Of a stretch of DNA of 64,000 bases, positions 54,937-63,928 are shown piece by piece. The notes beneath the pieces were generated by a model. The model made no database searches, was not told the DNA's origin, and saw only the letters and a program-made list of their open reading frames with translations. The position numbers were made by a program, and so were the translations under genes. The DNA lies in assembly GCA_016926875.1 (NCBI GenBank), contig JAFGNU010000103.1, positions 1-64,000 on the forward strand, written 5' to 3'. Source of the stretch: Anaerolineae bacterium (lineage in GTDB: Bacteria; Chloroflexota; Anaerolineae; Aggregatilineales; Aggregatilineaceae). Positions within the stretch are counted from its first letter, which is position 1. The number at the start of each line of letters is the position of its first letter.

Positions 54937-56539
54937 ATGGCGCATCACCAACTGACCGGTTTTGCACCCGCCACACGCGCACATCCCGGTCTACGCGGGA
55001 CCGCTCGAAGGTGCCGATCAGCTTCCAGTCCAGCCCTAGCCGGTCAAACGGCGGTTCGTGCCCGTTGAATACGACATACGATACGTCGTGCTCGGTGACT
55101 TCGACCGGGCGCGCACTGTTATCCAGGCAGCGCACCGGCAGCGTCGTGAAGAAATACAGCGCCTGGCAGGTGCCGTGCGAGGCGTAAATATACCCGGCAG
55201 GCGGATCGATCTGCTCCAGCAAGTCGGCAGCCTGGCGCATCGCGTCGCCCGCAAAGTTGCCGCTCAGGTAGTTGGTGGCATCGGGCGCTGATAGAAAGCG
55301 ATCCAGCTTGAGCGGATCGTGGGCGGCAGTGCAGGCGAACGGCAGCGCAAACAGCGCCAGCCACGCCCCCCCGGCCAGCACAAGCGCGGAGCGCGCCGCG
55401 CGGCGGAATCGGGGCGTGCGCCAGACCTGCCTGGCTGTGTAAGCTGCCAGCAAACAAAGCGGCCCGGCCAGCGGCATCAGGTAGCGCGAGCGCATATCCT
55501 TCGCCGCAACGGCAGGTAGCGCCGCCAACAGCCCGATCCAGGCCAGCAAAAACAGCGTATGCTGCCGTGTGGCGCGCCTGTCTTCACGTAAGAACAGCAG
55601 GATCACTGTACCCGCTGCGCAGGCGATCAACAACCCGGCGGATGTGTACGCGTAAAACTGCGGCAGCAGCGCCCACAAGTCGGTGGCCGGGTGCGCCGTT
55701 TCCAACTGCTGCAAGTTCATCGGGTTGATCAGCGTGAACGTATCGCTGCGTTGCCATGCCGCCCCCGCCGGGATCAGGACCGGCAGCCACAGCGCCGCGC
55801 CGATCACGCCCGCCGTGATCAGACCGGGGCCATACGCGCTGCACCACGCCCAGACGTGCGCGCGCCAATGCCCGTTTTGCTGCTGTGCGCGCAGATTTCG
55901 CTTGTAGGGGCAGAGCTTGCTCTGCCCGTCACCTGCCCGTTTGTCTTGTTGGAACCAGGGATAGTAGATCAATGCCGCCGCGACGGGCAGCAGCGGGATC
56001 AATCCCATCGTCAGCTTGGCGAGCATTGCCAGCCCTGCCAGCAGGCCGATCAGCGCCCCTTCGCGCATAACCGGACGCCGCGCAAAGGACAGGCTGCGCC
56101 ACGCCAGCAGGATCACCCAGCCTGCCGCGAACGGGTCGGCCAGCGCCATCCGTTCAAAGAACACACTCAGCGGCAGAACGGCGTACAGTCCTAACGCCAG
56201 CAGTCCGACCGCGTGCCCGCCTAGCTGCCGTCCCAGCGCGTACAGCCCTGCGCCGCTGGCCAGCGCAAACAGCGCGATGGCCGTGCGCACCACGTACAGC
56301 GCCGTGATCGGCTGGAGATCAAACAGCCCCAACCAGAAATACAACAGCAGCTTGCCGTTGGCGGTGCGAGCCGGGTGCTGCTCAAAGTCCCATACCACGC
56401 TGGCGCGCGCGACATGGTAGCCCTCGTCGATGAACGGTTCCTGCGCAGTGATGTGGTGCGCGCGGACAAAGAACAGCAGAACCAGCAGGGCGGCTGCAGG
56501 CAGCAGGTGAAGTGGTGAATGGCGCGTGTTGGCAGTCAT
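54935..56539 (-). CDS. GT39-like membrane glycosyltransferase with in-frame palindrome
   Basis: A 534-residue membrane protein of the GT-C type. The first outer loop has AQEPFIDEGYHVARASVVWD with the acidic pair, and about ten hydrophobic segments follow. The C-terminal part has ASHGTCQALYFFTTLPVR and VSYVVFNGHEPPFDRLG. Around residues 200-215 a loop carries DGQSKLCPYKRNLRAQQQNG, encoded by a palindromic mini-element that keeps the frame. I take ATG 56539 as start; a GTG ten codons earlier lies in the terminator of the tRNA-Cys gene. No ribosome-binding site is clear. Confidence 0.78.
   Translation of the reverse strand: MTANTRHSPLHLLPAAALLVLLFFVRAHHITAQEPFIDEGYHVARASVVWDFEQHPARTANGKLLLYFWLGLFDLQPITALYVVRTAIALFALASGAGLYALGRQLGGHAVGLLALGLYAVLPLSVFFERMALADPFAAGWVILLAWRSLSFARRPVMREGALIGLLAGLAMLAKLTMGLIPLLPVAAALIYYPWFQQDKRAGDGQSKLCPYKRNLRAQQQNGHWRAHVWAWCSAYGPGLITAGVIGAALWLPVLIPAGAAWQRSDTFTLINPMNLQQLETAHPATDLWALLPQFYAYTSAGLLIACAAGTVILLFLREDRRATRQHTLFLLAWIGLLAALPAVAAKDMRSRYLMPLAGPLCLLAAYTARQVWRTPRFRRAARSALVLAGGAWLALFALPFACTAAHDPLKLDRFLSAPDATNYLSGNFAGDAMRQAADLLEQIDPPAGYIYASHGTCQALYFFTTLPVRCLDNSARPVEVTEHDVSYVVFNGHEPPFDRLGLDWKLIGTFERSRVDRDVRVWRVQNRSVGDAP
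55904..55930. repeat. Palindromic mini-element inside the GT39-like gene
   Basis: GGGCAGAGC at 55908-55916 and GCTCTGCCC at 55919-55927 form a perfect 9-bp inverted repeat with a 2-base centre, flanked by GTAG on the left and GTC on the right. A partial copy of one arm (ctgcccg) lies at 55933-55939. This form resembles short palindromic repeats scattered in many bacterial genomes. I saw no second full copy in the window. It is in frame with the gene. Confidence 0.6.
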
Positions 56540-56569
56540 ATGAATCACATGAATCAGTGTGCGTGGCAC

Positions 56570-56603
56570 AAAAAAACGGCAGCCTGGGTTGCTACCGTTT
56601 TTT
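56570..56603 (-). terminator. Rho-independent terminator of tRNA-Cys
   Basis: On the minus strand ACGGTAGC (56598-56591) pairs with GCTGCCGT (56583-56576), followed by seven T residues. It lies three to ten bases after the tRNA. A T-run on the other strand makes it bidirectional. Confidence 0.8.
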
Positions 56604-56605
56604 CA

Positions 56606-56676
56606 AGGCGACGGTGGGAATCGAACCCACGATAAGGGTTTTGCAGACCCTTGCCTTACCACTTGGCGACGTCGCC
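56606..56676 (-). tRNA. tRNA-Cys (anticodon GCA)
   Basis: On the minus strand a cloverleaf folds with acceptor GGCGACG/CGTCGCC, anticodon stem AGGGT/ACCCT with loop CTGCAAA (anticodon GCA) and T-arm GTGGG/CCCAC with loop TTCGATT. The discriminator is T (U73), which is the identity base of tRNA-Cys. The length is 71 bases. CCA is not encoded. Confidence 0.95.
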
Positions 56677-56687
56677 ATGTGAGTAGA

Positions 56688-56716
56688 AGTATACACAAAC
56701 GGCACCGGAAAGGCAA
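56688..56716 (-). promoter_or_regulatory. Promoter of tRNA-Cys
   Basis: On the minus strand TTGCCT (56716-56711) and TATACT (56693-56688) are 17 bases apart, placing the start site next to the tRNA 5' end. Confidence 0.65.
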
Positions 56717-56732
56717 GGTTTTTACGCCTGCC

Positions 56733-56768
56733 AAAAATAAAACCGGGACGGTTGGAATCCGCCCCGGT
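56733..56768 (-). terminator. Rho-independent terminator of the sigma factor gene
   Basis: On the minus strand ACCGGGGCGG (56768-56759) pairs with CCGTCCCGGT (56751-56742) with one G-T pair and a 7-base loop, followed by TTTATTTTT. It lies 20 bases after the sigma stop. Confidence 0.8.
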
Positions 56769-56788
56769 GGGTGTCCGTTAACAGCCGG

Positions 56789-57988
<1,200 letters not shown>

Positions 57989-58050
57989 GTATCACCAAAA
58001 CATAAAAATGCAGCGCTGTTTATCAGCCTGCCGGATGGAAATGCTCACAG

Positions 58051-58059
58051 ATTATATCA
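58051..58059 (-). promoter_or_regulatory. Extended -10 element before the sigma gene
   Basis: On the minus strand TGATATAAT (58059-58051) is an extended -10, 62 bases before the sigma start. A second TATAAT lies upstream at 58100-58095 without a good -35. The region from 58080 to 58150 is AT-rich, unlike the rest. Confidence 0.55.
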
Positions 58060-58151
58060 TGATTTGAGGTGGGGTGGAAGCCCCGGATCGATCCTGTGAT
58101 TATAACCACGGCATATTCGAAAATACGAACAATAAATATCGACATTCTAAA

Positions 58152-58760
58152 TCAATGATCAGTTAATGTTTTGGCGGCATGGGAGGCGCTGTTGTCCGCC
58201 TCACCGTCCGGCTGATCGGGTGAGGCGCTGTCTGGGGCTTGGCGGGCCAGCCTGGACAACGGCACGCGCCGGTAAAATGCCCGCGCGGGCGCCCGGTTCA
58301 GATACCACGTTGCATACAGCGGGACGACCACAAAGCCCGGTAGCTGGCAGGTGAGAAAGTCGCGGATAGCTTCCTGTGTCTGTCCGCCGAAGATCGGGTC
58401 AACCGGGCTGGTCAGCGCCTCAGCAATCCGGACCAGGTTAAGCGCGGTCGGCAGCAAGATAGCCGCAATTAGCACAAAGCGAATCCAGGGCGGGCGTCCC
58501 CACCAGGCCAGCAGGCAGATGATCAACACCACGCCGCCAAACAGCCCTTCCAGCCAGGTCCAACTGCTGATCTCCACGCCACCCATCAGGTACGCTTCGT
58601 CGGCGGTGACAGACAGGCGGTGTAAAAAGTACACTTCCAGCAGCGGCAGCGCGCCATACAACGCCGCGATGGCTGTGATGGCGATGGTCAGTCCCAATGG
58701 GCGCCGGGCCAGTTCGCCCTGACCGGTGTCTGCCTGGGTGTGATTGGCTGCATGTGTCAT
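58152..58760 (-). CDS. Four-helix membrane protein, unknown
   Basis: A 202-residue protein with four hydrophobic segments: LGLTIAITAIAALYGALPLL, WLEGLFGGVVLIICLLAWW, IRFVLIAAILLPTALNLV and LPGFVVVPLYATWYL. The C-terminal about 40 residues are polar and low-complexity. I do not recognise the family. It overlaps the upstream gene (58757-60013) by four bases (ATGA), so the two are coupled and probably act together in the membrane. Confidence 0.72.
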   Translation of the reverse strand: MTHAANHTQADTGQGELARRPLGLTIAITAIAALYGALPLLEVYFLHRLSVTADEAYLMGGVEISSWTWLEGLFGGVVLIICLLAWWGRPPWIRFVLIAAILLPTALNLVRIAEALTSPVDPIFGGQTQEAIRDFLTCQLPGFVVVPLYATWYLNRAPARAFYRRVPLSRLARQAPDSASPDQPDGEADNSASHAAKTLTDH

Positions 58761-60013
58761 ATCGAGTTCTCCGGCGGCGGTGTGCGGTCCAGCGGCGGCG
58801 TATCGTCAACCCGCGTAGCCAGCTCCTGCATGGCCGATCCTGATGGCGTCTGGTAGACCTGCTGGGTATACCCTGCTGGATATGCCTCGTCGGGCGGCGC
58901 ATCAGGATCGGACAGCAGCACCGACAGCACCAGGAAGAAAAAGCCAATGCCGATCACAATCGCCGACTCTGCCAGGATCGGGCGCGTGAATTCTCCAACC
59001 GCCAGCCGCAGCATGCCTTCGCTGATGATCTCGCCCACCAGCGAGCCGCCGGTTTCCAACTCCTGCTCGATGTCGGTGCGCCATTCTAACTGGATGTCGG
59101 GCAGCATAAATGGCAGAAACAACAGGGGGGTCAGTGTTAGCAGGCTGCCCAAGATCAGCGGGCAGCCCATCCAGCGGAAAAACGACTTGGATGAGCGCAC
59201 GGCGAAGATCACGATCAATGACAGCAGCGATGCCGGGATCAAAAAGACCAGCACCACCAGCCGTTTCCACAGCCGTATCCCCGCTCGCATCTCGTTAAAC
59301 CACACGCGCGAAAACGTGCCGTCGGGGATTTCCTTCCCTTCTCGCTCGGCTTCTTCGCGCGCTCCAGCTTCAAATTCCTCGACGATGTCGATTTCGCCGG
59401 GCACATCGTCCGCCAGCTCATTTTTGGCCGCGATCAGCTTGTTGCGCAGTAGCATGATCAGGTCCGGGCGAGTCGGCTGGCAGTAGGTATACTCGTGCCC
59501 TTCCAGGCCCTGGGCGAACAGCTCGAACTCTGCTTCTTCGTCCGGGGAGCAGACTGGCAGCGCTTCAATAATGCGATCGATGGCATGGCTGGCGGCTGGA
59601 CTGTACAACTGGCGGCGCAGCGGCTCGGTATGGAACACGATCACCAGGGCGTCACGGTCGCCTTCCATCCAGCTAAAGAAATCGTCCAGGTTGCGCTCCA
59701 CTTCCTGCTTGACCCAGTCAGCCGGGACCAAACCGGGCGCGATCTGCTCCCAGTCACGATGATCCAGGTTATCCACGACTTCGCCCAGCGCCAGCTCGCC
59801 GGGTTCGAGTTCCGGCTCGTCAAACTCCTTAACAAGGGATGGCAGTACCAGCGGGATCAGCTCTTCATAAAAGCTCTCGTTGGTGAACAGTTCTTTATAC
59901 AGCTTGACGCTGAATGCGATCTGGTGTGTACTGAAGGTCCACATCGAACAGGGCCACATAAGGACAAACAGACCGGCAAACCATAATGCGATGAACCGTC
60001 CCAGGCAGCGCAT
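58757..60013 (-). CDS. Membrane protein with large outer domain, unknown
   Basis: A 418-residue protein. One N-terminal helix (about 6-26, LGRFIALWFAGLFVLMWPCS) is followed by a large acidic outer domain (about 30-245) rich in Glu and Asp, and then three helices around 249-270, 282-305 and 349-367. The tail is Pro-rich. Cysteines in LPVCSPDEE and YTYCQPTRPD may pair. No enzyme motif is seen and I cannot name the family. The 4-base overlap with the next gene points to a two-gene operon. Confidence 0.75.
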   Translation of the reverse strand: MRCLGRFIALWFAGLFVLMWPCSMWTFSTHQIAFSVKLYKELFTNESFYEELIPLVLPSLVKEFDEPELEPGELALGEVVDNLDHRDWEQIAPGLVPADWVKQEVERNLDDFFSWMEGDRDALVIVFHTEPLRRQLYSPAASHAIDRIIEALPVCSPDEEAEFELFAQGLEGHEYTYCQPTRPDLIMLLRNKLIAAKNELADDVPGEIDIVEEFEAGAREEAEREGKEIPDGTFSRVWFNEMRAGIRLWKRLVVLVFLIPASLLSLIVIFAVRSSKSFFRWMGCPLILGSLLTLTPLLFLPFMLPDIQLEWRTDIEQELETGGSLVGEIISEGMLRLAVGEFTRPILAESAIVIGIGFFFLVLSVLLSDPDAPPDEAYPAGYTQQVYQTPSGSAMQELATRVDDTPPLDRTPPPENSI

Positions 60014-60045
60014 GATCTTCCCTTATCGTCTACAACCGTTTATTC

Positions 60046-60531
60046 TCAAATACCTTCGGCGTCGCGCCATTCGCGGATATTCTGGGCGTGCTCTTCTTCG
60101 TGCCAGATCGCGTTTTCGGCGATCAGGTAGCTGAGCGGTTCGCCTTCCATCCAGGGCCACAGCCGGTTGTCGTCAAGCGCCCGGTTGTCCAGGGCTTCCA
60201 CTGCGGCGATCAGGTGTTTATGCACCCCGTCGAAATCCTCTAATACGGCTGGCAGCGGGCGCGAGGAATTGACATGGTATTGTTCATCATTCCACTCGTC
60301 GATGTCATTTATCTCTACAATACGCGGCGGATGCTTTTGGTGTTGCTCCAGTTTGGACAGCGCAGTGACAAGCTCGGCTTCCCAGGCGACCAGGTGCGCC
60401 AGCACGTCCTTCACGGTCCAGAAGCCGCACGCCCCGACCTGGAGCATCTGGTCTTCGCCCAGCCCGTCGATAGCGTCCAGCAGCGCGCTCCGTGCGGCGC
60501 GCAGGTTTGCAAGGACTTCGGATTTAGGCAT
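60046..60531 (-). CDS. DinB/ClbS-like four-helix protein
   Basis: A 161-residue protein. Helical with conserved histidines that could bind a metal: FWTVKDVLAHLVAWEAELV, then AIWHEEEHAQNIREW near the C-terminus. This order fits the DinB/DfsB (ClbS) superfamily, which includes thiol transferases and the colibactin-protecting ClbS. The function here is unknown. It lies 32 bases upstream of the unknown membrane protein gene start and has its own promoter. Confidence 0.85.
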   Translation of the reverse strand: MPKSEVLANLRAARSALLDAIDGLGEDQMLQVGACGFWTVKDVLAHLVAWEAELVTALSKLEQHQKHPPRIVEINDIDEWNDEQYHVNSSRPLPAVLEDFDGVHKHLIAAVEALDNRALDDNRLWPWMEGEPLSYLIAENAIWHEEEHAQNIREWRDAEGI

Positions 60532-60615
60532 CAGGACATCGCCCTTTCACTCGGCGGTGGTTTATGCATATGATGCCAGGACATTCGTATGCCCTGTGTT
60601 GTTCTGGCAGCCTAT

Positions 60616-60644
60616 ATTATGAGAGGATTGGGTTATCTGGGCAA
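60616..60644 (-). promoter_or_regulatory. Promoter of the DinB-like gene
   Basis: On the minus strand TTGCCC (60644-60639) and CATAAT (60621-60616) are 17 bases apart, about 85 bases before the start. Confidence 0.55.
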
Positions 60645-60706
60645 TTGCAGCCGCACGCAGCCGGTATTGTCACATACTGCCCCGGCAGGGCGGGTTCACT
60701 CCGGCT

Positions 60707-60735
60707 AAAAACAACGCCGCACGGCCTGAGCGCGG
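60707..60735 (-). terminator. Terminator after RRM-PHAX gene
   Basis: On the minus strand CCGCGC (60735-60730) pairs with GTGCGG (60722-60717) with one G-T pair, followed by CGTTGTTTTT. It lies about 50 bases after the stop. Confidence 0.55.
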
Positions 60736-60785
60736 TGGAATGCGCGGGGCATCACGGCGGCGGTAGTCTGGTGTGAGGCGTAGAA

Positions 60786-61685
60786 TCAAGACAGGTCGGG
60801 ATGTGCCTCAAGCAGTTGGTCGATCTGTCGCTTGAGATCCAACACCTGCTTCATAGCCGAGAACAGGCCGGTTTGTTTTTGGGATGGGTTGGTTTTCAAC
60901 TGTTCCAGGTATTTGGAAGACGCCTCGTGCGCCTCGCGCAGTTGGGCCAGCAGTTGAGCTGCCTCCTCCGGTGCCAGTTGTGCCATCTCATCCGTACTCG
61001 TGGCCCTGGTAAGTTCTGGCGATATGTCGGGTTGCTGAGCGGCATCGGGCGGTTGGTCGGCTGCTTCGGCTTTTTTGCCGCGTTTTGCTTTGGCAGGCGG
61101 TGTTTCCTTTTGAGGCTGCTGAGCAGCGTTGTCGACTTTTTTCTTTTTCTTGCGCGCCGGGTTAAAGATCGCGCCGCGCATCTTAATCGAGATGCGATCC
61201 TTGGTCAACTTAAAGAAGATACCACCCGGCGTGCGTTTCCGGCTGCCGTCTTCCAGCATCATGCCGCCCGCTGCTTCGATCTCTTCGATTTCTTCGACCA
61301 GGCTGTTGGCAAACTCCGGACCGCACCACCGCACAACGCCGAGAATCTGGCGGCAGGGGATGCGCTTGTTTTCTTGCAGCTTTTTGGCAATTTCTCTTGC
61401 GAGTTGCTTCTGCTCGTCACTAAGCGCCCCGATGTACCTGGATGGCAGGGCCATGCTGACGGCCATCCGGCGGTCTTCCAGTTTGTGACCGTTTAGCCGG
61501 CTTATCGCATCGGCAGCCTTTTCTGGTGAATCGACTTCTACCAGGACTGTTTTGCTTTCAGGCTCACCGGGTTTTGTATGTTCTACGAAGCTGATGCAGT
61601 CGGCATCCGGCAGTTCGAACAGGGTCTGTAGTTGTTCGTCTGTGACCGTGAGCGGCAGGTTAGCCACGTAGAGCTTGATTGCCAT
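60786..61685 (-). CDS. RNA-binding protein with RRM and PHAX-like domains
   Basis: A 299-residue protein. An RRM (about 3-80) has IKLYVANLPLTVTDEQLQTL as RNP2 region and TVLVEVDSPEKAADAISRLN as the RNP1 side. It is followed by a helical domain (about 88-162) whose signature EDGSRKRTPGGIFFKLTK (RTPGG at 151-155) matches the RNA-binding domain of PHAX, the eukaryotic snRNA export adapter. A basic, Lys-rich linker (about 178-215) and a helical coiled C-terminus (240-299) follow. I infer RNA binding. The role in a bacterium is unknown. AGGGGAT precedes the ATG. Confidence 0.87.
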   Translation of the reverse strand: MAIKLYVANLPLTVTDEQLQTLFELPDADCISFVEHTKPGEPESKTVLVEVDSPEKAADAISRLNGHKLEDRRMAVSMALPSRYIGALSDEQKQLAREIAKKLQENKRIPCRQILGVVRWCGPEFANSLVEEIEEIEAAGGMMLEDGSRKRTPGGIFFKLTKDRISIKMRGAIFNPARKKKKKVDNAAQQPQKETPPAKAKRGKKAEAADQPPDAAQQPDISPELTRATSTDEMAQLAPEEAAQLLAQLREAHEASSKYLEQLKTNPSQKQTGLFSAMKQVLDLKRQIDQLLEAHPDLS

Positions 61686-62028
61686 GAGTATCCCCTCGCA
61701 GTGTAGATTACCTTTTTACATAAACCGAGACTCCGGTATGAGGCAAGGATAGTATACTCGGATTGGGCCGTGAGATGCGATTTTGTGCAGGCGTTCCGAT
61801 GTACAGACCTTCCCCGCAACCTTGATTGTACCTCAAGCTGTTTTTCTCGGCTTGCCCATGCCACCACCATTAGAGTTTGATAAAAAATATAACCGAACGC
61901 TGCTGCCCTGCATCAGATATAACAGTGCTATAGTAGTATCGGTATATCAATCAACACCACCTGACGACGCCGCCCACTGGGAATGTGCGCATGGTGTTGG
62001 TGCCGATGGCATCCAGACGAGGGGCGAT
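61686..62028. other. 343-base gap between divergent genes
   Basis: The region between the RRM-PHAX gene (minus) and trxB (plus) has no gene that I can support. On the minus strand TATACT at about 61757-61752 could be a -10 for the RRM-PHAX gene. On the plus strand TTGCCC at 61853-61858 and TTTGAT at 61877-61882 are a weak promoter candidate for trxB, 18 bases apart. An AT-rich stretch lies at 61878-61960. Confidence 0.4.
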
Positions 62029-63039
62029 ATGAGTGACGATAAGTTGACATTTGCCTTGAACACATCCACGCCGCAGAGCGAACCAGACACGAGCCTGACC
62101 GGTGAAGCGCTCCAGCGCGAAAACGTGATCATCATCGGTTCCGGTCCAGCCGGTTTGACTGCCGCGCTGTATACCGCCCGCGCCAACCTGAACCCGCTGG
62201 TTTTTGCCGGGCACGAGTTGGGCGGGCAGGTGTCGCTGACGCACGAGATCGAGAACTATCCCGGCTTTCCTGATGGACTGAGCGGGCAGGAACTCGTTGA
62301 GCGCATGAAAAGCCAGGCCGAGCGGTTTGGGGCGCGTATCAAGATGTTCAGCGCCGTGACCGAGGTTGATTTTTCCGGCGGCCCGCCGTTTACACTCAAG
62401 ACCGATGACGGGCAGGCGTATGAAGCCGAGGCGGTGATCGTCACGGTTGGCGCCACATCCCGCCATTTGAACGTGCCGGGCGAAAAAGAATTGACCGGCA
62501 ACGGCGTAAGCTACTGCGCAACGTGCGACGGTTTTTTCTTCCGCGATAAGCAGGTGGTAGTAGTGGGTGGCGGCGACAGCGCCATCGAGGAAGCATTATT
62601 TCTGACCAAGTTTGCCAGCCGGGTGGACGTGGTTCATCGCCGTGATGAGCTGCGCGCGGGGCAAACGCTGCAAAAACGCGCCTTTGCCAACGACAAGATG
62701 CACTTCATCTGGGATACGGTTGTAGATACGATTCAGGGCGATCAGGCAGTTGAATCGGTGCTGCTGCGTAACGTGAAGAGCGGCGACATGACCGAGTACA
62801 AGACCGACGGCGTGTTTATCTTCATCGGACACGATCCCAACAGCGATCTGTTCAAGGGCCAATTGGAGCGCGACGAGTTTGGCTATGTTGTTACCGACAG
62901 CCAGATGCGTACCAATATTGAAGGCGTGTTCGCGGCGGGCGAGATTCAGGATCGCATCTTCCGCCAGGTGGCAACCTCGGTTGGGCAGGGGACCGCGGCA
63001 GCGATGTCGTGCGAGCGCTGGCTGGCGGCACGCGAATAG
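62029..63039 (+). CDS. trxB: Thioredoxin reductase
   Basis: A 336-residue flavoenzyme. The FAD motif is [10 protein letters not shown] (37-46), the redox-active pair is C163-A-T-C166 in [10 protein letters not shown], and the NADPH motif is [19 protein letters not shown]. The C-terminal [20 protein letters not shown] is typical. It passes electrons from NADPH to thioredoxin. ATG 62029 has GAGGGG upstream, and residues 1-30 are a poorly conserved extension of the usual start. Earlier in-frame codons lie in the gap. Confidence 0.95.
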   Translation: MSDDKLTFALNTSTPQSEPDTSLTGEALQRENVIIIGSGPAGLTAALYTARANLNPLVFAGHELGGQVSLTHEIENYPGFPDGLSGQELVERMKSQAERFGARIKMFSAVTEVDFSGGPPFTLKTDDGQAYEAEAVIVTVGATSRHLNVPGEKELTGNGVSYCATCDGFFFRDKQVVVVGGGDSAIEEALFLTKFASRVDVVHRRDELRAGQTLQKRAFANDKMHFIWDTVVDTIQGDQAVESVLLRNVKSGDMTEYKTDGVFIFIGHDPNSDLFKGQLERDEFGYVVTDSQMRTNIEGVFAAGEIQDRIFRQVATSVGQGTAAAMSCERWLAARE

Positions 63040-63064
63040 CTGCTGTTTCTTATCCCAGGCAGGC

Positions 63065-63097
63065 AAAACGGGCGTGACTCGTGCTGAGTCGCGCCCG
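63065..63097 (-). terminator. Terminator after the SH3-like secreted gene
   Basis: On the minus strand CGGGCGCGACTC (63097-63086) pairs with GAGTCACGCCCG (63080-63069) with one G-T pair and a 5-base loop, followed by TTTTGCC. It can also act on trxB from the other side. Confidence 0.75.
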
Positions 63098-63131
63098 CTG
63101 CGTTGTGCTGCTTATATGCTGCCCGATTGGC

Positions 63132-63803
63132 TTATTCAGGCAGGGGCGCAGGCAGGGACATGGCCGCCGCAGGCACAAAGCCGTTGTGCGCGCCGCCCAC
63201 AAACACCTCGTACCACAGGTTGCCGTCCGTGCCGACCACTGAGCTAACTACGAACCAGTCCTGGCCCGCCAGCAGCACTGCGCCGGGGATCGCCGCGTCT
63301 GGGTTCGGTTCGGAGTGGACGTTCACGTCGAACAGGACTTTCGCCTGCACGCGTTCCGCCGGGTCGGGCATGTGTACGCCGTAAATGCTGTTGTTGAAGA
63401 TTTCGATAATACCCGATGGGCATTCGGCGTAGAACTCAATTGACGCGATGTAACTTCCCCCTTCGGCGTACAGGTCGCGCGTTTCATAGGTGCTGCCATT
63501 ATCCGGCACGTAGGCGTACCAGGTCAGGTCTCGGAGATGGAAGCCAGGCCAGGCCCAGGTCCATTCGAAGTCACCGATAAACGGGTAATTCGTTACGCCG
63601 AAGGTATCCTCTTCCATCGATCCGGTAGGTGCGTAGACGTCAACGCTGATTGCCGCCACACCACCGCCCAACCGCCCCTCACCGCATGGGATATCCCAGC
63701 CGCCGCTGGCATAGACGATGTAACCTGAATCCTGGGCCGATGTTTGTGGAACCAGAGAGAGTGTCATTACAGAGATGAGCATGAAAACAAACAGATGTTT
63801 CAT
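63132..63803 (-). CDS. Secreted protein with C-terminal SH3-like domain
   Basis: A 223-residue secreted protein with a signal peptide (MKHLFVFMLISVMTLSLVPQ, cleavage after TSA near residue 23). The middle part is beta-rich and aromatic (FEWTWAWPGFHLRDLTWYAY). The last 60 residues (VNVHSEPNPDAAIPGAVLLA, then LWYEVFVGGAHNGFVPAAAM) look like a bacterial SH3 domain, which often binds cell-wall peptides. Two cysteines (in IPCGEG and AECPSG) could pair. A paralogue with an identical end starts at the right edge of the window. Confidence 0.82.
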   Translation of the reverse strand: MKHLFVFMLISVMTLSLVPQTSAQDSGYIVYASGGWDIPCGEGRLGGGVAAISVDVYAPTGSMEEDTFGVTNYPFIGDFEWTWAWPGFHLRDLTWYAYVPDNGSTYETRDLYAEGGSYIASIEFYAECPSGIIEIFNNSIYGVHMPDPAERVQAKVLFDVNVHSEPNPDAAIPGAVLLAGQDWFVVSSVVGTDGNLWYEVFVGGAHNGFVPAAAMSLPAPLPE

Positions 63804-63865
63804 GTGCCGCTCCTATGGGGTTAAGGTACAGTACCAGAAGTATACACCATTCGGGCCAGATACGA

Positions 63866-63897
63866 AACGGGCGCTGCCCGGTTTCTGAGCAGCGCCC
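63866..63897 (-). terminator. Terminator after the right-edge paralogue
   Basis: On the minus strand GGGCGCTGC (63897-63889) pairs with GCAGCGCCC (63877-63869) around an 11-base loop, followed by GTTTCG. It separates the two tandem copies. Confidence 0.6.
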
Positions 63898-63928
63898 ACT
63901 TGTATACTACGTGTATTGTTCGCTTGGC

